From the NCBI RefSeq assembly GCF_029714365.1, contig NZ_CP121661.1:62001-126000 (forward strand): a stretch of DNA of 64,000 bases, written 5' to 3'. Positions 36,418 to 45,683 of the stretch are shown here, one piece after another. Source of the DNA: Sinorhizobium terangae (GTDB taxonomy: Bacteria > Pseudomonadota > Alphaproteobacteria > Rhizobiales > Rhizobiaceae). Both the position numbers and the translations under genes were made by a program. Below the pieces are notes generated by a model that had not been told where the DNA came from, did not search any database, and was given only the letters and a program-made list of their open reading frames with translations. How positions within the stretch are numbered: position 1 is the first letter of the stretch; every line of letters begins with the position of its first letter.

Positions 36418-39209
36418 GTGGCTTTGATTAATTTGTTATCTGGCCGGGCGCGTACATATCGCCCTGGCTTCCTTGCAAGGTTGTTTTCTTCCGGAAAATG
36501 GAAGTTGGTCCTGGACCCCAGGCGATCTGAAAGCATCCGGCTGAGCCAGAGTGGTGATGTCGAACTCAGTTGCCTCGATATCGTGTCGATTTCCACCAGC
36601 AAGGCGCTGCTCTGGCACACCGTCGAGATCCGCGCACGCAGCAGAACAGATACCCTATCAGGGCTAACGGGTGAATCGGCCGCACAGCTGGCGGCAGATG
36701 TTTATGCATTCATCAACACCCACCTCTTTGGCCTCATCGGCACAGAGAGGGATCATTTGCTCGATGTTGATGCTAAGCTTCGGGAGATCACCAAGGGCAA
36801 CAGACAATATCTCGCTCAGACCGATGTCGGCCGGGCTATCGCCGGCGTGCCCGGCAGCGCCGCCGCCGCCCTCTCTCACCCGCTTCTGGATCCACAAATG
36901 ATGCCGGTCGGGCTCAAGGAGTCCCTACCGGCTTCATTTGCCCTGCTGACCGACCCGAGCGTTCGACGCGCCTATAATGAAGCGTTCGTCACCTCGGAGT
37001 TCCTTAAATTCCAGCAATTCTTCGACGATCTCGACGGGCGCTCGCTTTCTGATCAGCAACGCGAGGCCTGTATCCGGCTAATTTAGAGGATAACAACCTG
37101 CTCGTTGCCTCCGCCGGGTCGGGCAAGTCCGCGACCATGGTCGGCAAGGTTGCTTATGTCCTAGAAAAGCAGCTCTACCGGGCCGACGAGATCCTGCTTC
37201 TGGCGTTCAACAAGAGCGCGGCCGATGAACTCAGGTTCAGGATCGCGCGACAGCTCCACGTCGAGGAAAGCTCGTTGGAGTGTCGCGTCACGACGTTTCA
37301 TGCGCTTGGACGCGGCATCATCGAGGAGGTCGAGGGACGCCCGCTCCAGCTAGCCAACTGGGTGGATCATCCCGGCGGCGAAGCCAGGGTTATCGGAGAG
37401 ATCATCCAGGGTCTTGTCGAGACCGATCCGGAGTTTGCCCGACTGTGGAGCGACCTGCTCGTGGTGCATCCCAAAGCGGACATCCCGGCCGAGGTTTTCG
37501 ACACTGAGGCGGACTTTCGCCGCTATGTGTCGGATCGCCTCAGGAAAGGCGCGGCCACGATCGGGTCACTTTCCGGGGTGATCGTCAAATCCCTGCAGGA
37601 GCAGAAGATCGCCAACTGGTTATGGCTGCACTCCGTCGCGTTCGAATATGAGCGGCAGATCAAGATCGAAAATGAGGACGGTACCCGCCTACACCTGCAC
37701 CCCGACTTCTACTATCCGCTGACGGATACGGTACACGAGCATTTCGCGCTCAATGCCGACGGCACCTCGCCCTTCACAGATTATGTCCAACACGCGGACA
37801 GCAAACGGCAGGCGTATCGCCGGAAAGAGATTGATTTTTTCGAGACCACCTCGGCGCAGGCCAGCAGCGAGACGATGCTCAGCGCTCTTGAAGCGGAACT
37901 GGCACGGCGCGCCGTGCCCTTCGAGCGCAGGAGCTATAAAGAAATCACCAAGGCCCTCGAGCCGGTCGTGATCAAGCACTATCACAAGCTTATAGCCACC
38001 TGCATCAAGCATATCCGCGCCAGTCATCTGACGCTCGAAATGCTGCTCGAGCGCGCCAAGACCCTGCACGACAAGGAGCGTGGGAAGCTCTATGCGCGCG
38101 TCGTGTGGATGATCACGCAAGGGTATTCCCGGAGACTCGAAGAATCCCAGCGGATCGATTTCGACTCGATGATCGCCGATGCTGTAAGTTTGATCCAGAC
38201 CGGCCGATATCAAACACCGTATTCTCTGATTCTCGTGGACGAGTTCCAGGACATTTCCGCGCCGCGCGCCAACCTTATCAAGGCGCTCAAGCAGCAGAAG
38301 GCGTTCAGCAAGGTGTTCGCGGTCGGAGACGACTGGCAGTCGATCTATCGCTTCGCCGGCTCTGACATCACGATCTTCACGCAGTTCGAGGCGAATTTCG
38401 GAGCCAGTTGGCAGGGGCGCCTTGAACAGACCTATCGGTGCAACCAGCTCATTGCCGAGACGGCCGCGAAGTTCGTCCAACGCAATCCGGAACAGATCAC
38501 GAAATCGGTGCATTCGATACGTGCTGCGGTACCTCGCTCGATACGGGTGATACCCATCGAGGGCAAAGGTGGCAAGCCAGACTTCGGGTTGGCCTGCCAT
38601 CGCATTCTCGAGCGGCTTGATGCGTTTTTGGAAGATATCGCGTCGCAATGGCGGAGTGCACCAGGCACCACGCTCAAGGTTTTGGTGCTGTGGCGATATA
38701 ATCACGTTGACCCTTTTCAAGGAACTCTACCGTCCTATGCGAACATCGAGGTTTCCGGCCAATCGTTTCATCGGGCGAAGGGACTCGAAGCGGATTACAC
38801 GATTCTGCTTGATGTTAGCGAGGGCGATTACGGTGTGCCGAGCCGGATCGAAGATGACGAGCTGCTTAATCTGGTGATACCGTGTCCCGAAACGTTCGCC
38901 TACGCCGAAGAAAGGCGCCTTTTCTACGTTGCGCTGACACGCGCCAGCCGCGGCGTATACATCGTTACCAACAGCCGCCAGCCGTCACGATACATCCGCG
39001 AACTTTGCGAGATCGCGGGCGCTGAGGTCCGCTTCGAGACGACCGAAGGGGCTGTTTTACGCCAGTGTCCTACCTGCCTCGTGGGCCAGATCATCGAAAT
39101 CCGCAATCGAGACGGCTCGGTATTTTGTGGGTGCAATCAGTTTCCCGATTGCAGTCGGGCTGAACGAGGTCCAGTGCGGTCAGCGCCCAGACTGCGAAGA
39201 AGGCGTTAA
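36418..39209 (+). pseudogene. Helicase-IV-like UvrD helicase with topoisomerase zinc finger, frameshifted
   Basis: The gene starts at GTG 36418, preceded by GGAG ten bases upstream, and reads ~220 residues to LSDQQREACIRLI, then a TAG at 37084-37086. Shifting back one base at about 37,081 continues as EDNNLLVASAGSGKSATMV, the helicase Q motif and Walker A. It runs on through LVDEFQDIS, VGDDWQSIYRFAGSD, FHRAKGLEADYTILL and FYVALTRASRG. The end, CPTCLVGQIIEIRNRDG then CGCNQFPDC, is a topoisomerase-type C4 zinc ribbon. The whole is a Helicase IV/HelD-like layout. One missing A in a short A run splits it. It is either a pseudogene, a sequence error, or a -1 frameshift, though no classic slippery heptamer is seen. 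Confidence 0.75.
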
Positions 39210-39417
39210 ACCGCGGCAGCTGCGCCCTGCTTTTGACGAAGGGCGCTGTTCATCCGATGTTCCCGCTTTGTGCGTTTAGGATCGCATAATGTATCGTCTG
39301 GAACGCTCTAAAGCGCCGGGGGCAATGCCGCTGACTCGCAGCCTAATGGCGATGCCGCGTATACGGATCTGGACCGTCGTGCACTGTCGCAACGGACGGG
39401 CAGCTGTTTTTTGGGGC

Positions 39418-39893
39418 TCAGCGAGACTTCAGTCCGATTTTCTTGCGAGCGGCAGGTGGCGGCGCTCGCGCTGGTGCCGCCGGTTCTTGCCCAGCCCAGC
39501 CCAGACGCGCGCGCAAGCTCGGAGCGTTGTTGAGCATAGCTTGGATCATCGGGTAGTCGGCCGGGAGACCCACTTCTCACGATATTGCTCCGGAGTGAGG
39601 CCGTACTTTGCCATCAGGTGGCGTCTCAGGGATTTGAACTTTTCACCATCCTCCAGGCAGATGATGAAATCGGCTGTCACGGACTTCTTGATCGGAACGG
39701 CCGGGCGCTGTTCCTCGACGGCCGGTTCAGCCTGATGTCGCGAAGACGTGCCGCTCAGCGAGGAATACGTCCGCTGGATAAGATTGGATAGATCGCCGGC
39801 AGGAACGACATTGCGGCTTAGATAAGCCGCGACGATCCGGCTCGTCAGCTCCAGCTTCCGCTCCTCATTGCTCGAACGCGATTCGCTCAACAT
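39418..39893 (-). pseudogene. Ros/MucR-family transcriptional regulator, frameshifted
   Basis: MucR/Ros regulators are zinc-finger-like proteins controlling exopolysaccharide, motility and symbiosis genes in rhizobia. Here the reading from 39893 includes AVPIKKSVTADFIICLEDG and SLRRHLMAKYGLTPEQYREKW, the diagnostic core. It then misreads and stops. One base later the next frame gives LPADYPMIQ and an Ala/Pro-rich tail to ARKKIGLKSR, stopping at 39418. The usual text after EKW is GLPADYPM, so a G appears to be missing near 39,570. It lies convergent to the helicase gene. Confidence 0.7.
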
Positions 39894-40112
39894 CGTCTGT
39901 CGATCGGGCCGCTGCGCTGAGGGTGCAGGTATTTCGGTCGGAACGAAGTCGGTGTCGCTGGAGAGGTGTGTTTTTCGACAGATTTCTGGGCATTTTGGTT
40001 TGTGTGTCCTGTTCTGCCGACCTCATGCGTTGCCAGAGTCTCCCTCGGTTTCTATCCTGACACATGATCCGCACCCTACTGGTGCGCCGAAATCCGAGGG
40101 CACTGGAGGCCG

Positions 40113-41083
40113 ATGGCATCTCAGCTAGATATGTTTCCCTCGCCGCGTGAGCCAGGCGATGATGTCGTTGTGAAGCTGCGACCGCCCTTGAAGCTGCGCG
40201 AGCGGAGGCGACTCGATGACGAGAGCATGGCCCGGCTTTTGGAGGAGAGCGGCAGCTATCGCGTGCTTCGCAAGCTTGTCGGCCGCCAGATCGTCGATAC
40301 GCCGCGCCCGGGATTTCCTCGCATGGGAGTGATCGTTGACACCGAGACGACGGGCCTCGACCACAGCAAGGACGAGATCATCGAAATCGGCGCAGTGGCC
40401 TTCACCTTCAACGACGAGGGCGATATCGGCGACGTCACAGGTGTTTACGGCGGCCTGCAGCAGCCAACTGTCCCGATCCCCCCTGAAATCACCTGCCTCA
40501 CAGGAATCACGGACGAGATGGTTGCCGGGCAGATAATCGATGTCGGGCTGCTTCGAGCGCTGCTCGACCCGGCCGACCTCGTGATCGCCCACAATGCCGG
40601 CTTCGATCGTCCGTTCTGCGAGGTGTTCTCAAGCATGTTTTCCGGCAAGGCATGGGCCTGTTCCGTCAAGGAAGTCGATTGGGCGGCGCGCGGTTTCGAG
40701 GGCACGAAGCTCGGCTATCTGATCGGTCAGAGTGGCTACTTCCACGATGGCCATCGCGCCGTCGACGATTGTTTCGCCCTGCTCGAGGTGCTCGCCGGCG
40801 CCAGCGGGGTGACGGAGCCGAGCGCTTTCGCGGAACTTCTCAAGACAAGTCAGCGCTCGCGCGTGCGCATCTTCGCCGAGCACAGCCCCTTCGACATGAA
40901 AGATCATCTGAAGGCTACCGCTGGTCGGATGGCAGCGACGGCCGCCCGAAATCCTGGTGGATCGAAATCGACGAGGAGCAGCTCGCCGCGGAGCTCGCTT
41001 TCCTGAGGTCAGAGATCTACCGGTGGGAAGAGGCCGACCCACCGGTCAAAAGGCTGACGGCGTTTGATCGTTACAAGGCTTGA
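40113..41083 (+). pseudogene. DnaQ-like 3'-5' exonuclease, frameshifted near the C-terminus
   Basis: The DEDDh exonuclease core is intact: VIVDTETTGLDHSKDEIIEI (ExoI), VIAHNAGFDRPFCEVF (ExoII) and GHRAVDDCFALLEVL (ExoIII with His and Asp). After FDMKDHLKA at about 40,912 the frame is wrong. The next frame continues GYRWSDGSDGRPKSWWIE and RLTAFDRYK to 41083, the C-terminal domain normal for this family. A -1 shift is implied. The catalytic domain could still be made as a truncated protein of 297 residues. The ATG at 40113 and an internal start are both possible. Confidence 0.7.
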
Positions 41084-41223
41084 TGGGGATGGCCTGGGGG
41101 GGGCAGGCTGTGGCATGCAGGTTGCGCAGGCTCGTTACCGCGATGGTGGGGCCGTCTCGAAAGGTGTGAGGAGGCAACAGCTGCAGCTGGATCACAGTGC
41201 GGCTTGCTCAAGGTTGGAACGCT

Positions 41224-41829
41224 ATGAAATCACCGTGGAAATTCCTTGTTCAATTGACGTCGCGGCGACCATCGGTGAAGGCGCAAGAGAGTTCGATCGG
41301 GAATGACACCGATCCCAAGGCTCTCGAGAGCGAAGTGGAGCACACGTCCGCACTTCCACCCAATTCGAGGGTAGCTGCCAGCCCACCTGCTCACGATGAG
41401 GACATCTCGGTTGATCGAGGGTCGGTCGCATCGGACAGGGCGAAAGACGATGACGATGTCGCGCAGGCATTAGGACCGCCGATCGATGCTGACGAGGCTC
41501 AAACACCGGCGCCGAATAAAGTTGACCACTCAGGTGCCGAAGCGAATTCGTTGGCACCGAAAAGCACGGCAAGCACAAAGTCGCAACGCAAGCCGCGGAT
41601 CAAGCGTCGAGAACATGGGAAGAGAGCCAACGCCCACGTAGCTGCGCAGAGCGCGGTCACCTCAATGGATCATCAAAGCGTGCGACCCTCGTCTTCACGG
41701 GATTTGTTCTTCCATGAAGTGGCAATGCTCGACGAAGAAGTCAAAATGCTGCGGACCCAACTCGCTCAAAAGCTTCATCTGCAGAACGTTCAGCTAAAGA
41801 AGATGCTTGAGCGATTCGACGTGTCGTGA
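41224..41829 (+). CDS. Hypothetical protein with disordered middle (201 aa)
   Basis: Starts at ATG 41224 (MKSPWKFLVQLTSRRP). Residues ~20-150 are low-complexity, acidic then Lys/Arg-rich (STKSQRKPRIKRREHGKR), and likely disordered. The last ~45 residues (HEVAMLDEEVKMLRTQLAQK, then LQNVQLKKMLERF) are a heptad-like coiled coil. I recall similar proteins in rhizobial symbiosis regions, but no function. An upstream start at 41197 is weaker. Confidence 0.6.
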   Translation: MKSPWKFLVQLTSRRPSVKAQESSIGNDTDPKALESEVEHTSALPPNSRVAASPPAHDEDISVDRGSVASDRAKDDDDVAQALGPPIDADEAQTPAPNKVDHSGAEANSLAPKSTASTKSQRKPRIKRREHGKRANAHVAAQSAVTSMDHQSVRPSSSRDLFFHEVAMLDEEVKMLRTQLAQKLHLQNVQLKKMLERFDVS

Positions 41830-41982
41830 GCCTGGCGGCGCTCCCCATAAGCGCGCACCTGCGTCATCTTTGCCCGGCAAAGCTCTCGCCGCCACTCAAT
41901 TGAATGAGTTGGGGAGCCTGCTGAGCAGGCAGCCATCAATCGCACACGCTCAGCGTCTATTCGCCACTGCGCGCGCTGCGCC

Positions 41983-42189
41983 TCAGGACAGCCCAGCGAC
42001 AATACTCAAGCCTAGGTCGTCGCGAATCCCTGCTTGATAAGCGTTGATCAGCTTTGCGGCGAGCGCTTCAGCTTCTTCAGACTTGCGCGACAAGGCTCGC
42101 CTTTGCAGCTCGTCTTGGAAGGCCCTTCCGATCAAATCCAGCTCGTCAGGTCCAATCGGATCGAAACTCAAGGTTTGACCTGAATTCAT
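41983..42189 (-). CDS. Small hypothetical protein (68 aa)
   Basis: ATG 42189 follows AAGGGGAAAAG. It begins MNSGQTLSFDPIGPDELDLI and is helical after residue 15 (RAFQDELQRRALSRKSEEAE). No family recognised. It lies 89 bases downstream of the small membrane protein on the same strand. Confidence 0.5.
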   Translation of the reverse strand: MNSGQTLSFDPIGPDELDLIGRAFQDELQRRALSRKSEEAEALAAKLINAYQAGIRDDLGLSIVAGLS

Positions 42190-42278
42190 CTTTTCCCCTT
42201 CCGCTACCCGATGCGACGGAAGACCCTTTGTGTCCTGCGTTTCAGTCTGATTTGAAAGGGTGCAGCTTGGCTGGAGAT

Positions 42279-42437
42279 CTATCGAAAGTGAGCCGTCTTT
42301 AAGCCCGGACCATCCGTGTCGGTCCACTGCAGTGCCGCAATGGCGGAGCCGAACAGGAGAGCAGGTATGGCCAGAGCTCCCATGAACCTGAGCATTTGGA
42401 GCCGACGTGTGCGCTTTCCATCCCAATCGTAAGCCAT
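42279..42437 (-). CDS. Short single-pass membrane protein (52 aa)
   Basis: ATG 42437, with GAGGG eight bases upstream. It begins MAYDWDGKRTRRLQMLRFMG, a basic stretch followed by one hydrophobic helix (ALAIPALLFGSAIAAL), then a short tail ending at the TAG at 42279. The positive-inside pattern suits an inner-membrane peptide with a cytoplasmic N-terminus. Short proteins starting MAYDWxGKRTRR are, from memory, common in rhizobia. Confidence 0.5.
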   Translation of the reverse strand: MAYDWDGKRTRRLQMLRFMGALAIPALLFGSAIAALQWTDTDGPGLKTAHFR

Positions 42438-42585
42438 TTGCTACGCCCTCAAAAGCTACTCGGAAACAGTACGTCAGGATAGAACCAGAGAACAACTTTC
42501 CGGTCGAGTCTATTTTCAAGTATGACTTTTCAAGGAATTTGATTGGCGGGTTTTATATTGCGCGTCCAACGGCGAGGCGAGAAAA

Positions 42586-42807
42586 CTAGAAGTAGAGTTG
42601 CTCAAGCAATTGAAGCATGACGATCGCCTTGGCTGTGACGGGCGGGCGTGATCGCCAGAAGGCGGTGTCCTGCGGTAACATACTGCGATGCCGTTGGCGC
42701 TCGCGTCGAACCTGCTCCAACGTGTAGGGGTCGCACATCGTCAATTGGGGAACAGTGATAAGCAGGGCGCCGTTTATTTCAGGTGAGACCTCGTAGCCTT
42801 CACGCAT
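42586..42807 (-). CDS. Doubtful small hypothetical ORF (73 aa)
   Basis: An open frame starting MREGYEVSPEINGALLITVP. No clear ribosome site and no recognisable family. The end AKAIVMLQLLEQLYF is helix-like. Listed only as possible. Confidence 0.25.
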   Translation of the reverse strand: MREGYEVSPEINGALLITVPQLTMCDPYTLEQVRRERQRHRSMLPQDTAFWRSRPPVTAKAIVMLQLLEQLYF

Positions 42808-42932
42808 CGTCGATCGTCAGACTCCAGGCACAAGGCCAACATCAACTTCCGTAAAGCAGGACTCTGATGGTTGTGTTGACTCTGTGGTGCACTCAGCGGA
42901 AAACAGGCGATGACTAAAGGAGGGAATTGCTG

Positions 42933-43394
42933 ATGGCTGATGAAAGTAATGCAGGACCAGTTGCTGCGACTGTAGCGACGGACGCAGAAGTGAAAGCACC
43001 AACGGCTAAAAAGCAGAGGTCGCCACGGCGTCCGAAGGCTGCTGCCGAACCGGTGCAAGCTTCATCAAAGGCGTCCGCCGCTGAGCCTAGGAGGTATAGC
43101 GAACAAGAGAAGAGCGAGAAGCTCAAGCTGATCGAGACGCAAGTCACCGAAGGCAGCACCCTCAAGGACGCTATCAAGAGCGCCGGCATATCGGAGCAAA
43201 CCTACTACCATTGGAAAGGTGCCGCGAAACCTGTAGAGCGAAAGGACACTAAGAGCACCAAGCCCCGACCGGCCGGCGATGAGTTGGCAGATCTTGGCCA
43301 GCTCGAAGAGGAAAACCAGAGGCTCCGCAAACTCCTGGCGGAAAAGTTGCGAGCGGAAAATGCCGAACTGCGCAAGAGGCTCGGTCTGGACTGA
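42933..43394 (+). CDS. syrB: SyrB-type symbiosis regulator
   Basis: 153 residues from ATG 42933, with AAAGGAGGG at good distance; a TTG two codons upstream is the longer alternative. It closely resembles rhizobial SyrB: MADESNAGPVAATVATDAEV, then AKKQRSPRRPKAAAEP, a SEQEKSEKLKLIETQVTEGS helix, an HTH-like LKDAIKSAGISEQTYYHWKG, and a coiled C-terminus ending LRKRLGLD. SyrB in Sinorhizobium meliloti represses syrM, an activator of nodD3 and exopolysaccharide genes. The HTH shares its logic with transposase OrfA proteins. No syrM is seen in this window. Confidence 0.85.
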   Translation: MADESNAGPVAATVATDAEVKAPTAKKQRSPRRPKAAAEPVQASSKASAAEPRRYSEQEKSEKLKLIETQVTEGSTLKDAIKSAGISEQTYYHWKGAAKPVERKDTKSTKPRPAGDELADLGQLEEENQRLRKLLAEKLRAENAELRKRLGLD

Positions 43395-43429
43395 CCTGCC
43401 ACGGGTAATTTCCTCCAGATTGGATTAGA

Positions 43430-43453
43430 GTCCGGCCTTATTAAAGGACGGAC
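43430..43453 (+). terminator. Possible stem-loop between syrB and the epimerase gene
   Basis: GTCC-GG-CCTT-ATTA-AAGG-AC-GGAC can fold with a two-base internal mismatch in the 100-base gap between two convergent genes. There is no T-run, so the terminator call is weak. Confidence 0.3.
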
Positions 43454-43496
43454 GCATGAAATGCCGGGAGCGGAGGCCGTCCAAGTCTTTTGAGGA

Positions 43497-44375
43497 CTAG
43501 TCTTCATGCCGTGAAAATTCAAATCGTACTTGGAAATGTTGCTCTTCTCCTGGGGCGAGATTGACATTGTATTCCCGTTCGTCAAATGGAATGCGCGTGC
43601 CCTCTATATCGCCGTGGCCCGTACATGGTTCTAACGCCAGAAAGTCCTGCTGTGGAAGAGACCACACAACCCAGTGACGTGCATCTGGCGCATCAATTCC
43701 AATTGTGACCTTCTCTCCAACAAGCGACAGCCTTTTACTATTCGCATTCAAAAAACAAAGCGCTTCATTTTGGAAAAGGCTTTCATTTAGATGAAGGCAA
43801 CGTCCGTGGAATGAGATTTTCCGTTGATTGCCTTGAATTAGCCCTTGGGAAGATATGCACGGGACGAGAGGGGATTCCGATTTCTCGAATTGCAGCCGCC
43901 AGGTATCTTTGTGCGGAGACAGTAACGGCCATCTAAATCCGGGATGTATTCCGATGGAATAAGGCAAGAATGCGCGATCGGACGTGTTTTTTACGGAAAT
44001 CCCAGTGTGCAATTGCATATCTACAATTGTATACTTAATTCTCAAACGGAAATAAAATGGAAACATTGTTTTTGTGAATTCATCGTCAGATGCTTCTAAT
44101 GTCACCTCAGATTCTGAGTTGGAAACCAAGGCAAATTCCTGCATGCTGATGAAGCCGTGAACAGGCATCGGATAATATTGCCCTTTTATTTCGACACGTG
44201 AAGACTCACTCCATCCGCATGATGGGAACATCAGGGGACAGGTTTGGTTCCAACCTAGGGAGTCTCGCGGCCAAAGGAGGTCGTTTGCACCGACCTGCCA
44301 CCCAATTAGCTCCGCTCCTTTTCGGTTGACAACTGCCCGTGCAATACCAGAACGAATAACGACAGCATCATTCAT
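43497..44375 (-). CDS. Aldose 1-epimerase (LacX-like mutarotase)
   Basis: 292 residues from ATG 44375, with AAGGTG ten bases upstream; a GTG four codons earlier is possible. PYSIGIHPGFRWPL holds the conserved His of galactose-mutarotase-fold proteins, and MPVHGFISMQEF the other. Such enzymes interconvert alpha and beta sugar anomers. The gene is clearly more AT-rich than its surroundings, which suggests recent transfer. It is convergent with syrB and has no sugar genes beside it. Confidence 0.75.
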   Translation of the reverse strand: MNDAVVIRSGIARAVVNRKGAELIGWQVGANDLLWPRDSLGWNQTCPLMFPSCGWSESSRVEIKGQYYPMPVHGFISMQEFALVSNSESEVTLEASDDEFTKTMFPFYFRLRIKYTIVDMQLHTGISVKNTSDRAFLPYSIGIHPGFRWPLLSPHKDTWRLQFEKSESPLVPCISSQGLIQGNQRKISFHGRCLHLNESLFQNEALCFLNANSKRLSLVGEKVTIGIDAPDARHWVVWSLPQQDFLALEPCTGHGDIEGTRIPFDEREYNVNLAPGEEQHFQVRFEFSRHED

Positions 44376-44450
44376 GAATGTTGTCACCTTAGAACCTTTA
44401 GAACCGGCAGCTTGGCGGTCTTTGCCCTCTGCAATCGTCGCGCGACCAGA

Positions 44451-44790
44451 TTAAACTACTGTTTTTCGACCGTTGAGGACCAGCTTCACACCATTCTGTT
44501 CTTCCGCAGATAATTGCAAGATCATGCCCTTGATCTCTTTTGCAGCACCGGCCGAGCGTTGGGCCAATTCACGAACCTCCTGAGCGACAACCGCAAAGCG
44601 CTTCCCGTCTCGCCGGCACGTGGTGCCTCTACGCCTGCATTGAGCGCGAGAAGGGTGGTTTGAAAGGCGATTTCATCAATGACTCCGATGATATTGATGC
44701 CGCACTGATGGCGTATCGGACCCGCGTCGTTTCGCCTGAGGACGAGATCTGCACCTCGGTGATTTTGCGGCTCGGCGTGCCGGCTCGGCG
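44451..44790 (-). pseudogene. C-terminal remnant of a methyl-accepting chemotaxis protein
   Basis: [20 protein letters not shown] is the hairpin tip of an MCP signalling domain. After AGETG the frame breaks; one base later the next frame resumes [20 protein letters not shown] and [19 protein letters not shown] to a stop at 44451. Sensor and membrane parts are missing. Confidence 0.65.
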
Positions 44791-44929
44791 AGCATCTGCT
44801 CTCGCAGCTGAACGGCAGCAAACATCTCATCCTCCGCCACTATCCATTCCGCACCTGGAACCAGATAGGGAAAAAAAATCGATCAATCTCCGTGGTCATT
44901 CGCATGGACGGCTGAAAGCGATGCTGCTG

Positions 44930-45480
44930 TCGCATCCCGGTGCCATTTCGGATCCGTTTTTCTTGACGTTCCCGAAATGGGCCCTGTTGCCGATGGTGAT
45001 GCTTGCTACTGCCGCAACAATCATCGCCAGTCAGTCAGTCATCGCCGGAGCGTTTTCACTCGTCCGGCAAGCGATCCACCTTGGATTCGTGCCAAAATTC
45101 GAGATCTGTTACACCTCGGAAACACAAACGGGACAGAGCTATCTGCCGTTGCACTCCTCACCGGCGTCCTTGTGCTCAATGTTTGCGTTCAGCAGCTCCG
45201 AATCTCTTGCCCCGGCTTATGGTGTATCGATCATCGGCGGCATGGTGATCGATACAGTTCTCGCTTTCGCATTCCTCCGAGATCTGTCGAACTGGCCCGT
45301 CTTCGCGGCAATTGCATTCCTGCTTCCTCTGTTCTTGCTCGAACTGGTTTTCTCGGCGCCAATTTGTTTCAGCTCCACCACGGGGCTGCGTTCGGTCAGG
45401 AGAACGGCCTATATGGCTGTGTCAGTCCTATGGTCTCTGAAACTGCGGCGACCAGCCGCGCGAAATGTGGCACGCCCAAC
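44930..45480 (+). pseudogene. Fragment of a Kup-type potassium transporter
   Basis: DPFFLTFPKWALLPMVMLAT, then ASQSVIAGAFSLVRQAIHLG and YTSETQTGQ, match the central part of Kup K+ transporters. At about 45,140 the match moves into another frame (ALLTGVLVLNVCV) and back (LAPAYGVSIIGGMVIDTVLA), so two indels are present. The first ~300 and last ~200 residues of a normal Kup are missing. Confidence 0.65.
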
Positions 45481-45683
45481 AGGATCTTTAAGGTCCTGAT
45501 AACGTCGGCCGCGTCGACAAGGGCGGCCCTGACCTTTTCCGCGCTATGGGCGGGCAACTGGCACGACCTGATGCTATTCCAACGCGCAGGCTTGTCCGGC
45601 GTTTGTGGAAACTGCTCCTTATGGAGTGCTTGTTTTGATGGTTTTGCGACCCAATCAGATTCGAAGTGTAAATCTCCGCTCGT

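Noticed and set aside
44540..44900. Extended start of the frame holding the Kup fragment
   Set aside because: The first ~120 codons are antisense of the chemotaxis-protein remnant; only sequence from about 44,930 resembles Kup.
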